Positions 56,984 to 64,000 of a stretch of 64,000 bases of DNA are shown here, piece by piece. Below the pieces are notes generated by a model. It saw only the letters and a list, made by a program, of their open reading frames with translations. It did no database searches and had not been told where the DNA came from. The DNA is from Verrucomicrobiia bacterium (lineage in GTDB: Bacteria > Verrucomicrobiota > Verrucomicrobiia > Limisphaerales > DASXHY01), in contig DASPIL010000023.1 of the NCBI GenBank assembly GCA_035629175.1, forward strand, positions 85,801 to 149,800. Direction: 5' to 3'. The position numbers and the translations under genes were made by a program. Positions within the stretch are counted from its first letter, which is position 1. Each line of letters begins with the position of its first letter.

Positions 56984-57643
56984 ATGCGGAAACGTGAATG
57001 TATGTCCGGGTTCACCCTGATCGAGCTGCTGGTCGTGATTGCCATAATCGCCATCCTCGCTGCGATGCTTCTGCCAGCGCTCGCGCGGGCGAAGGGCAAG
57101 GCAAAAACCATTCAGTGCCTGAACCATTTCAAACAGATGGGGCTCTCCACTGAGATGTATGCGAACGACAACAACGGCCGGTTGCCCGGCGACCAGCACA
57201 GCCTGCCATCCTGGCTCGCGTCGCTGGCCGCTTACAACGGAACCAACATTTACCGATGCGCCCTCGAAAAGACGCGGCCCTACAGCTTCGCGGTGAATGA
57301 CTTTCTGACACCGCGCCCCGCTGGCGCCCCGCATCTCAATTTTTCTCGCCAAACGTCGGTGCCAAGCCCGTCGGAGACGATGTGGATGGGCGAGTTGCTC
57401 GAGGAAAGCATCGGTCTCGACCACTTCCATTTTGCAGATTACCGGAACTCGCCGGTCCCGAACCACCCGGCGGGTGCGTACACCACGAACGGCTTCCGCA
57501 TCCAGGTGGATGTGAAGCGCCATCTCGGCGGGGCCAATTACCTGCACCTTGACGGCCATGTGGAGACGCTCAAGTGGGAACACATGCCGCCGAAGCTGAT
57601 GGCCCCTGGTTCCCGTTTCATAATGCCTGTTGGACGGCCGTAA
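56984..57643 (+). CDS. Solitary pseudopilin-like protein (second copy in window)
   Basis: A 219-residue protein with a short basic leader (MRKRECMSG), prepilin peptidase site before [20 protein letters not shown], and the C-terminal signature [17 protein letters not shown] typical of this class (a xxxDGHV turn). It is inside the exported-protein cluster between the oxidase-like gene and the HxHGR proteins. Compared with the protein at 15720, the helix is nearly identical but the globular part is unrelated and shorter. Confidence 0.85.
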   Translation: MRKRECMSGFTLIELLVVIAIIAILAAMLLPALARAKGKAKTIQCLNHFKQMGLSTEMYANDNNGRLPGDQHSLPSWLASLAAYNGTNIYRCALEKTRPYSFAVNDFLTPRPAGAPHLNFSRQTSVPSPSETMWMGELLEESIGLDHFHFADYRNSPVPNHPAGAYTTNGFRIQVDVKRHLGGANYLHLDGHVETLKWEHMPPKLMAPGSRFIMPVGRP

Positions 57644-57718
57644 GTATCAATTCCAGTCAGATCGTTATCAGAACCCTAATTGTTTCGAACCCAAATCCAA
57701 TTGAATCCCTAAAACATA

Positions 57719-58579
57719 ATGAAAAACCATCTCAAACCCCTTGGCTGTCTGAGCACGCTCCTGCTTGGGTTTCACCTTGGCACGGCGCAGGCGCAGGTGA
57801 ATTTTTTGACGGCGGGCGCAGTGAGCACCAACACCGGCACAAAGCTGAAATTTGTGAACGGCACCAATTATGCGAGCAGCTCCGGATTTGTCCTGCCAAT
57901 GAATTATCAGCGGTTCTCCAACCGCTATTTCACAAATTATTTCTATGGCACCACGAATCTCTGGTTGCAGGCGCTCTCGGCCAGGACTAACTCGGATGTC
58001 TCCGCCGCGCTCGGCTCCTACATCGCGTGCGAAATTGTGTCGGTGGATGGCCCTGAGGGCGGGGCGCTGACGTTCTGGGAACAGGGGGCCAAGTTTCCGA
58101 CGTATCAATATGCCGTTGGCGCAACCTATGAGCCCGGAAAGAACAGGATCCTGTTGAGCAACATCCAGACGGGCGCGGGTCTTCCCGGGGGCGATCCGTT
58201 CGGCAGCATTCGCGGGCGGCGCTTCACCGTCAACAAGCGCGGCGAATATCTCGTCACCCTCGTGCTGCATGATACCTCAAGCAATCATCCGGAATTGATC
58301 GCGCCGATTCACGCGGCCTCTGATCCGTTGACAATCAAGCTGGTCGCTGATGTGAATCTGGCGCTGACGAGCGTGGCTGCCGGTGAGGACGTGCTTGCGT
58401 TGAGCTTCGCGCGGATGGGAATCACGAACCTGTTCGTCGAGGCCACGACCAACCTCGCGAACGGGTGGACGCCTGTCGCGGGGCCGTTCACGAACAGTCC
58501 GGAAGTGACGGCGCTGACCTTCACCAATCAGCCTGGCATGCCTGCGAGTTTTTACCGGCTGCGCGGAGTTGCACCATAA
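57719..58579 (+). CDS. Exported protein related to HxHGR proteins (copy 1, motif degenerate)
   Basis: A 286-residue protein with signal peptide (to about 25, AQAQ). It shares the layout of the next two genes: NFLTAGAVSTNTGTKL, SYIACEIVSVDGPEGG, LTFWEQG, then GDPFGSIRGRRFTVNKRGEY and PIHAASDP. The position occupied by HxHGRRF in its relatives is SIRGRRF, so the two His are lost. A NLFVEATTNLANGW tail follows. The family recalls cyanobacterial all3515-type, zinc-regulated PEP-CTERM proteins (from memory, not searched). Function unknown. Confidence 0.65.
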   Translation: MKNHLKPLGCLSTLLLGFHLGTAQAQVNFLTAGAVSTNTGTKLKFVNGTNYASSSGFVLPMNYQRFSNRYFTNYFYGTTNLWLQALSARTNSDVSAALGSYIACEIVSVDGPEGGALTFWEQGAKFPTYQYAVGATYEPGKNRILLSNIQTGAGLPGGDPFGSIRGRRFTVNKRGEYLVTLVLHDTSSNHPELIAPIHAASDPLTIKLVADVNLALTSVAAGEDVLALSFARMGITNLFVEATTNLANGWTPVAGPFTNSPEVTALTFTNQPGMPASFYRLRGVAP

Positions 58580-58598
58580 ATTTTTCCGGAATCCACTC

Positions 58599-59501
58599 GT
58601 GAAGCGGTATCAAGCCGGAACAATCCTCAGCATTCTGGTCGCCTTCGTCCTGCACGGAGGCGGCCTGCCGCTGCAGGGTCAGCATATCCACCTGAGCGCC
58701 GGAGCCGAGAGCACGGCGCCCAATTCACGTCTGCGGCTGATCAATGCCGCATCGTACGACATCTTTTCAAACATCGGGGGAAACTCGCCTCCGACACCTG
58801 CGTGCTTCTTCATGAGCGATACAGATCCGCTGTATCCTGGATTGTACCAGGTGGAGGTTGGGTTTGCGGCGCTGCCGGGAACAATCTGGACGGGCGGGCC
58901 TGCGCCCAATGCCCCCGCCAGTGGGGCGTTTCTCGAGGCGGAGGTGACGCATGTGAGCGGACCGCCTGGCGGGGAAATCGCGTTCTGGGAGGAAAACGAG
59001 GAAGCGACTGAAACCACACGCCGGTTTCAGGTCCCCGTGGGGACGCACAGCCCGACCAATCGATTTAACATCAGCCAGGGATTTACCACGCCTGAGGGGC
59101 CTGACCCCTTCGGCCACATTCACGGGCGGCGGTTCACCGCGAACAAGGCCGGCCTGTACACCGTTGGATTCCGCCTGGTGGACACCTCGACAGCAGGTCC
59201 CGGAAACGGCCCGATTCATCAGCCTTCCGACCCAACCAACTACTTCTATTTCCAAGCCGGGGTTTTCATTAATTCGATGATGAAAACGAACGGCACGGTG
59301 ATGGTCCAATACGGCGCGCGGAGTTTTCATAACTACTTTCTGGAAGCGTGCGACGGTCTTGGCAGCACAAACTGGATCTCCATCGCCACGAACATCACCA
59401 CGCTGGGCCCCGACGGCGCCCATAGCGATCTTCACTATCTATCGGATACCAACGCGTCGGGACCTCAACGGTTTTACAGATTGACCGAAATTCCACAGTA
59501 A
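58599..59501 (+). CDS. Exported HxHGR protein (copy 2)
   Basis: A 300-residue protein starting at GTG 58599, or at TTG 58569, which would overlap copy 1's stop. Signal peptide about 5-28. Markers: AFLEAEVTHVSGPPGGEIAFW, then GPDPFGHIHGRRFTANKAGLYT and GPIHQPSDP, each with His residues suited to metal binding. A C-terminal NYFLEACDGLGSTNW tail is present as in copy 1. It is translated close behind copy 1. Confidence 0.65.
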   Translation: MKRYQAGTILSILVAFVLHGGGLPLQGQHIHLSAGAESTAPNSRLRLINAASYDIFSNIGGNSPPTPACFFMSDTDPLYPGLYQVEVGFAALPGTIWTGGPAPNAPASGAFLEAEVTHVSGPPGGEIAFWEENEEATETTRRFQVPVGTHSPTNRFNISQGFTTPEGPDPFGHIHGRRFTANKAGLYTVGFRLVDTSTAGPGNGPIHQPSDPTNYFYFQAGVFINSMMKTNGTVMVQYGARSFHNYFLEACDGLGSTNWISIATNITTLGPDGAHSDLHYLSDTNASGPQRFYRLTEIPQ

Positions 59502-59516
59502 TCACTCCACTTCTAC

Positions 59517-60227
59517 ATGAACACAAATCTTCGAATCAAAACAGGTTGGTTATGTCTCGCCGCGGCTGGCGCGATTGCCTGTGCCACCGTCCAGGCACAA
59601 CCGATTTCATTTGATCATCTCAATGCTGGCGCGGCTGGTACGAGCCAGAACGATCCACTGGTTTGGGCTAATGGCGCAGCGTTCGTGGCGGAGTCCGGAT
59701 ATTACTATCCCATGACTTACGCCAGTTCGGGGCGATTCGCGGGCCATTTCAACAGTTCACCGACGCTCGTCGCACTCTCCGCGGGAACGCTTCCAGCTGG
59801 GTTGCCGCCAGCGTATGGATCCTTTATCCAGGTCCAACTCACGCTCCTCAGCGCCCCCACAGGCGGGTCCCTGGGTTTCTGGCTCACGGGCGACATGGTC
59901 CCGACATATCCGCTGAACGTGGGCCAGTCGACTCCGTTGATTGATTTAAGCAATCCGCTGACGGCTGGTGATCCGGGTGAGGACCCGGCGGGTCATATCC
60001 ATGGCCGGCGATTCACAGCAACTCTGCCTGGCGACTATCTTGTGGGCCTTCAGTTATTTGATACTTCGCAGAACGGAGTTGGAGGCGGTCCCATCCACAC
60101 GCCATCGGAAATGTTGCATGTGAATTTTCGAGCCGTCCCTGAGCCCGTCCCGCTGGCATTCCTGGGAATTGCGCTTGGTGGAACCGTGTTGCTTCAGATC
60201 CATCGCAAACGCGCGCGCCGCCTTTGA
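59517..60227 (+). CDS. PEP-CTERM HxHGR protein (copy 3)
   Basis: A 236-residue protein: signal peptide (to about 28), SFIQVQLTLLSAPTGGSLGFW, then DPAGHIHGRRFTATLPGDY, GPIHTPSEM, and a PEP-CTERM sorting tail VPEPVPLAFLGIALGG followed by HRKRARR. It keeps the HxHGRRF and GPIH motifs of copy 2 and replaces the beta tail by the membrane sorting signal. This form is the closest of the three to the all3515-like PEP-CTERM group. Confidence 0.75.
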   Translation: MNTNLRIKTGWLCLAAAGAIACATVQAQPISFDHLNAGAAGTSQNDPLVWANGAAFVAESGYYYPMTYASSGRFAGHFNSSPTLVALSAGTLPAGLPPAYGSFIQVQLTLLSAPTGGSLGFWLTGDMVPTYPLNVGQSTPLIDLSNPLTAGDPGEDPAGHIHGRRFTATLPGDYLVGLQLFDTSQNGVGGGPIHTPSEMLHVNFRAVPEPVPLAFLGIALGGTVLLQIHRKRARRL

Positions 60228-60231
60228 TGAA

Positions 60232-62817
60232 ATGAGCCGCGGACCTGGAAGCATCTCCACCCTGGTATGGGTGACGTGTGCGCTCGCGAGTCTCAGTGGA
60301 CTTGCAGGTCTGGGCCATCAGATCATCTGGACAAGGCGTTTGGTCGACTTGCTGGGCGCCAGTTCATTCACGTTCTCACAAGTCCTCGGAGCGTTTTTCA
60401 TTGGGCTTGCGACCGGTTCAGCGCTGGCGGCCCTCTTTTCCAAGCCGGTGCGTCATCGGTGGCGCTGGGTGGCTGGCGCGGAAATCAGCATCGCGCTGCT
60501 ATCGATTCCAGTGCTGCTCACGCCCCAGTTTGCTGATGCTCTCTATAGGTCCCAGTCGAGTGCGTTGTGGAAGCATCTCGGACCGTTTTTATTTGTGATG
60601 CCGCCCGCAGCGGCGATGGGGCTGGTGATTCCATGGATGATGCGCGCCGTTGAAATGTTTTCCCCCACGGCAGGGCGTCAGGCGGTTTTGCTCTATGCCG
60701 CCAATACCCTGGGCGGTGTCGCAGGTGTCGCATCAGTGATGTTGTGGGCGTTGCCGGCCTGGGGTTTGACCGGGGCGGGCCTTGCATTTTGCGGATTGAA
60801 TCTGCTGCTTGCTGCGGCTGCTCTGTTGATTTCACGGATGCCGTCGGAGACTGCTGCGACGTTGGAACATGTTCGGCCTGCGCCGATTTACCTCCGCGAT
60901 ATGCGGTCGAAATTCAGGATGGATCCTGCCGTCGCGTTTCTCGCCTTTGCCTCGGGATTCCTGGTGCTGTCTCTGGAAGTGGTGGTGCAGCACCAGTTCG
61001 CGCAGGTCACCATCAACTCACTCTTTTCCAACGCTACCGTGCTTGCCTGGGGTTTGCTGTCATTGGGCGCCGCCGCAGCGATTGTCCCGATTATTCAGAG
61101 GCGCACAAAGGATCCGAGGCGCAGATTTCAATACGTCATGATCGGCGCCGCCCTCGCGTGCGCACTCCAGCCCTTCGTATTCACTTGGCTGCGTGGCGGC
61201 GTTGATATTCTTGCCTATGAGCTTCAACCCGCCGCCTATCTGCGGGAGATAGGAATGCTTGCGATGCTCTCTTTGTGCCCGACGTTTCTGGTTGCGGGCC
61301 TGCTGTTTCCGCTCCTGCTGGCGCACGTGGGAGCAGGCCGCGGTTCGGTTGCTCTATTGCTGGCCTGCAACGGATTTGGCGGGTGGTGCGGGGCTGAAGC
61401 CGCGCATTGGCTGATCGCTCCTTCTTTCGGTCTCTGGCAGAGCGTCGTTGTAATCGGCGCTGGTTATGCCTTGATTTCGCTGATGAGACCAGTGGGTCGC
61501 ACGCTTGAATCCATTGCGCGTCCTCAGGTTCAAGGAGCATTCGCCAGTGACGGGGTCCACGCGCAGTTTCGCCGCTGGCCAGTATTGGGCGCGATCATGG
61601 TCACGGCCTTCCTTGTGGCAGGGCAGTTGCCGCAGGTTTCCGTCAATCCCACTGAACGGCTTGCCGAAGTGAGCGTCGGCCGCGAAGGAGTTGTAGCAAC
61701 TGTGGAATGCGGACCGGGCGATTGGCGAATGATCTTTAATAACAGCTATACTCTTGGCGGATCGAAAGCCCGCGTGAACCAGGAACGGCAGTCGTTGCTT
61801 CCCCTGTTGTTGCACGGAAAGGCAAGGTCTGTCGGGCTGCTGGGCGTCGCGACAGGAGGTACTTTGTCGGGCGCAGCTCTCTCTGGCGTCGTTGAACGAA
61901 TCGACGCCGCGGAGCTGTCGCCGTTGGTGATTGAACAAGCGAGAACGCACTTTGCCGGCTACAGCCGTGGTGTCTTCGATGATTCCCGCGTTCGTGTCAT
62001 TTCAGAGGACGCACGATGGATGGCCGCCACGCACCAGGGCGCTTACGATGTTGTGATTGGGGATCTGTTTCTCCCGTGGCGGACTGGCGAGGGGCGGTTG
62101 TTCAGCCTTGAACAGTTTCGCGCTGTGCGCGACTCACTCAAGCCGGGCGGGCTGTATTGCCAATGGCTTCCGATGTTCCAGTTGACTCGACCCCAGTTTG
62201 AGGCGATCGCGAGAACGTTTCAGCAGGTTTTCCCCGATGCCTGGCTGGTGCGTGGAGATTTCTACGCGGAGCTTCCAATTGTCGGATTGATGGGCGGACG
62301 ATTGATTTCCGAGGTTGACTGGGCTGCCGTGAGCGAAGGTTGCGAGGAACTGCGAAAGACAGGCTTGGTCGCGGACCCACTGATGCGCCATGAAGAGGGC
62401 GTTGCCATGATGATGATTGGACCTCTTCCAAGCCTGTCACCCGGCCCCGTCAATACCCTTGCCAATGCGTGGCTCGAATGGAATGCAGGAAAGGTGATCA
62501 TCGGGCTGCAGGAACCGTGGTTTGTCGGCGTGCCCCACGGTGAATTTATCCGCGCTGTCCACCAGGCAGGCGCCGCATACGTGCCTGAACCGTTGCGCGG
62601 AGCTCACGATGCCGGACAGTTTTTTCTGACGCTCGAAATTGCATTGAAAGTCAGGGCTCCCGTTCTTCCCGCATTGATCGATCAGGCCGTTGTCCGCCTG
62701 CCTGAGAGTCTGCGATCCGATGCGGATGCCGACTGGCAACAATGGCCGATGCGCGTAAAGCCGGAAGTGTTTCAATCCAGGCGGTTCAGTTCGACGGAAC
62801 TTGGTGGAGTGATGTAA
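60232..62817 (+). CDS. Fused membrane/spermidine-synthase-like protein
   Basis: An 861-residue protein. The first 440 residues hold about 12 membrane segments (SLSGLAGLGHQIIWTRRLVD is the typical first one, then GAFFIGLATGSALAALF). The C-terminal part, about 495-740, is a Rossmann methyltransferase-like domain of the spermidine synthase group with VGLLGVATGGTLSGAAL, IDAAELSPLVIEQA, RVISEDARWMA, and YDVVIGDLFLPW. No polyamine substrate residues can be confirmed, so actual aminopropyltransferase activity is uncertain. The start at 60232 follows copy 3's stop by four bases; the open frame extends upstream within it. Confidence 0.85.
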   Translation: MSRGPGSISTLVWVTCALASLSGLAGLGHQIIWTRRLVDLLGASSFTFSQVLGAFFIGLATGSALAALFSKPVRHRWRWVAGAEISIALLSIPVLLTPQFADALYRSQSSALWKHLGPFLFVMPPAAAMGLVIPWMMRAVEMFSPTAGRQAVLLYAANTLGGVAGVASVMLWALPAWGLTGAGLAFCGLNLLLAAAALLISRMPSETAATLEHVRPAPIYLRDMRSKFRMDPAVAFLAFASGFLVLSLEVVVQHQFAQVTINSLFSNATVLAWGLLSLGAAAAIVPIIQRRTKDPRRRFQYVMIGAALACALQPFVFTWLRGGVDILAYELQPAAYLREIGMLAMLSLCPTFLVAGLLFPLLLAHVGAGRGSVALLLACNGFGGWCGAEAAHWLIAPSFGLWQSVVVIGAGYALISLMRPVGRTLESIARPQVQGAFASDGVHAQFRRWPVLGAIMVTAFLVAGQLPQVSVNPTERLAEVSVGREGVVATVECGPGDWRMIFNNSYTLGGSKARVNQERQSLLPLLLHGKARSVGLLGVATGGTLSGAALSGVVERIDAAELSPLVIEQARTHFAGYSRGVFDDSRVRVISEDARWMAATHQGAYDVVIGDLFLPWRTGEGRLFSLEQFRAVRDSLKPGGLYCQWLPMFQLTRPQFEAIARTFQQVFPDAWLVRGDFYAELPIVGLMGGRLISEVDWAAVSEGCEELRKTGLVADPLMRHEEGVAMMMIGPLPSLSPGPVNTLANAWLEWNAGKVIIGLQEPWFVGVPHGEFIRAVHQAGAAYVPEPLRGAHDAGQFFLTLEIALKVRAPVLPALIDQAVVRLPESLRSDADADWQQWPMRVKPEVFQSRRFSSTELGGVM

Positions 62818-62837
62818 TCGATGTGTGCTGCGATCAT

Positions 62838-62936
62838 CCGTAGCGCAGAATCCAAGTCTGCGGAAGCGTGGCGTAGATCCCGTCCTCAGCCGCCTGCTGC
62901 GGCGGGCAGGACAGGTTTGGAAACCTTGCGCTACGG
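62838..62936. repeat. Palindromic intergenic element with 10-bp terminal inverted repeats
   Basis: CCGTAGCGCA (62838-62847) and TGCGCTACGG (62927-62936) bound a 99-base element. Inside are a CCGCC-TGCTGC-GGCGG hairpin and the AGGTTTGGAAACCT palindrome, the same core found at 40808-40837. It looks like a small non-coding, REP/MITE-type element. No transposase is present. Confidence 0.65.
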
Positions 62937-62981
62937 GTTGCCATTTCTCCCGGTTGTGGCAGTGTATGGGCCGACCACATT

Positions 62982-63320
62982 ATGAACAAACCGAAGATTA
63001 TTGCCTATTTGAAGCCGTCCTGCGGCTGGAGCCAGGGCGTGCGCGCGATCATGCGCAAGTACGATCTGCCATTTGAGGACCGCGACATCATCAACGATCC
63101 TTTGCAGCGCCAGGAGATGATTGAGAAGAGCGGCCAGATGCTGAGCCCATGCGTGGAGGTGAATGGACACATGTTGCCCGACATCAGTGGCGACGAGGTT
63201 GAAGCCTACCTGCTGGCAAATAATCTGGTGCAGCCCGTGAATCGCACTGCCGATTCGCCGACGAATCAGCCCTGCGCGCATGAAATGCCCGGCGGCGCGC
63301 CCGTTAATTTTCATCGCTGA
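62982..63320 (+). CDS. Glutaredoxin-like protein, CGWS active site
   Basis: A 112-residue thioredoxin-fold protein. The strand IIAYLKPSCGWSQGVRAIMR carries a monothiol-type site with Cys14 (CGWS); the usual forms are CPYC (dithiol) and CGFS (monothiol). MLSPCVEVNGHMLPDISGDE gives the cis-Pro region, although the usual TVP is SPC. About 30 C-terminal residues beyond the fold are polar. Probably an iron-sulfur or glutathione-linked redox protein, but single-Cys relatives with other roles exist. Confidence 0.75.
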   Translation: MNKPKIIAYLKPSCGWSQGVRAIMRKYDLPFEDRDIINDPLQRQEMIEKSGQMLSPCVEVNGHMLPDISGDEVEAYLLANNLVQPVNRTADSPTNQPCAHEMPGGAPVNFHR

Positions 63321-63337
63321 TCTCCGATCCACATTTC

Positions 63338-63371
63338 AAGAGCGCGAAAGCTGCGAGGCTTTCGCGCTCTT
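63338..63371 (+). terminator. Strong hairpin after the glutaredoxin gene
   Basis: A perfect 14-bp stem, AAGAGCGCGAAAGC (63338-63351) with GCTTTCGCGCTCTT (63358-63371), and loop TGCGAG, 17 bases after the stop. No clear T-tract follows, but the stem is strong enough to act as a terminator. Confidence 0.65.
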
Positions 63372-63407
63372 GCGTACGCAGGACGTGCATGTCGGATCGG
63401 CAGCCGG

Positions 63408-63863
63408 AGGAGAGGGCAGGGGAGAGGAGGAGCGTTTGAGCTTGGGAACGAAGTCACGCTATAGAACGAATCAGCGCACCCTCTCTCCCAGCCCTTCTCC
63501 CGCTCCTGCGTCGCAGGCGAGGGGAGAAAATCAGTCTGAAAACGAGCGCCCTGGTTTGCGTGTAAAGCCCGATTCAACTCCCTCTCTTCCGCTCCGAGCG
63601 GAGGAGAGGGCGGGGGGAGAGGAGGGCACGCTATAGAACGAATTAGCGCACCCTCTCTCCCAGCCCCTCTCCCGCTCCTGCGTCGCAGGCGAGGGGAGAA
63701 AATCAGTCTGAAAACGAGCGCCCTGATTTGGGTGTAAAGCCCCATTCAACTCCCTCTCTTCCGCTCCGAGCGGAGGAGAGGGCGAGGGGAGAGGAGGAGC
63801 GTTTGAACCTGGGAACGAAGTCACGCTGTAGAACGAATCAGCGCACCCTCTCCCCCGGCCCCT
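63408..63863. repeat. Direct-repeat array, 172- to 195-base units
   Basis: Three copies (third one partial) of a GC-rich unit. The segment CTATAGAACGAATCAGCGCA starts at 63459, recurs at 63631 (TTAGCGCA) and again at 63826 (CTGTAG). Between them, nearly identical text includes CTCCTGCGTCGCAGGCGAGG and CGCTCCGAGCGGAGGAGAGG, each palindromic. Unit 2 lacks about 23 bases (GAGCGTTTGARCYTGGGAACG part) that precede units 1 and 3, hence the two spacings. No spacer structure like CRISPR and no long conserved coding frame. Confidence 0.85.
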
Positions 63864-64000
63864 TATAGCTGTTCCGAAAGTTATTCAATATCGGCGAGGA
63901 AGCCTTTGGATCAGCTCGCCGCAGCCGATGTGAACAACTTTCGCGCCGGGAAATTTCCGAGTTGTGAACAAGATGGATTTTTTCTTCAACAGAAGCGCCA
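63864..64000. other. Window end, possible upstream region of a following gene
   Basis: A/T-richer 137 bases with two direct TGTGAACAA 9-mers (63929-63937 and 63963-63971). These resemble the reverse of a DnaA box (TTNTNCACA) but deviate at one position. No start codon and frame can be called before the window closes. Confidence 0.3.

Noticed and set aside
63311..63824. Minus-strand frames (144 and 97 residues) through the repeat array
   Set aside because: Their sequence is a translation of low-complexity direct repeats, and it changes with the repeat units.
63408..63863. CRISPR array
   Set aside because: Unit length is near 180 bases, there are no short identical repeats with unique spacers, and no cas genes are present.

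Overview
The window looks like a chromosomal segment of a GC-rich Gram-negative bacterium of the PVC group, most likely a Verrucomicrobiota member related to Pedosphaera/Limisphaerales. This is an inference from gene style: solitary pseudopilins with the N-terminal stretch [28 protein letters not shown] tails, secreted Ig-like/DNRLRE/PA14 proteins, a membrane-anchored TPR protein, and lipid A/Kdo genes that imply an outer membrane. No rRNA, tRNA, CRISPR array, transposase or prophage was seen.

Layout. 1-3.4 kb: a YfiR-like periplasmic protein coupled to a CHASE8-HAMP-PAS histidine kinase. 3.5-9.2 kb: housekeeping genes gmhB, kdsB, pyrG, a FlgM-like anti-sigma factor behind a near-consensus sigma-28 promoter, and an unusual thrS. 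9.3-11.8 kb (minus): a carbamoyltransferase/SxtJ-like/DUF5989 module. 12-21.1 kb: a KefB/C-type antiporter, UbiD decarboxylase, a pseudopilin with its own terminator, a sugar epimerase coupled to an N-acetylmuramoyl-alanine amidase, and a TPR membrane protein. 21.3-27.6 kb: gltB-gltD. 28-44.4 kb: a second histidine kinase, an Hsp70, coaB, a Tat-signal remnant, recG, small lipoproteins, TerC, mfd, a beta-barrel protein, guaA, and an HTH-metallo-beta-lactamase fusion.

44.5-62.8 kb is the accessory part: a LysR regulator followed by 14 plus-strand genes, almost all encoding exported proteins. Its first half is tightly coupled (ATGA overlaps): a cupredoxin-PA14 protein, a multicopper oxidase, a DUF1573-cytochrome c protein, two paralogous Ig-like proteins, a PEP-CTERM protein and a DNRLRE protein. 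Then come a galactose-oxidase-like protein with a substituted axial ligand, a pseudopilin, three related proteins of which two carry an HxHGRRF motif, and a membrane spermidine-synthase-like protein. I read this as a candidate envelope system built on copper and heme redox proteins; its substrate is unknown.

The right end (62.8-64 kb) has a glutaredoxin, a strong hairpin, and a GC-rich direct-repeat array. Short tandem and palindromic repeats also lie between genes at 15.5, 40.8 and 62.9 kb.
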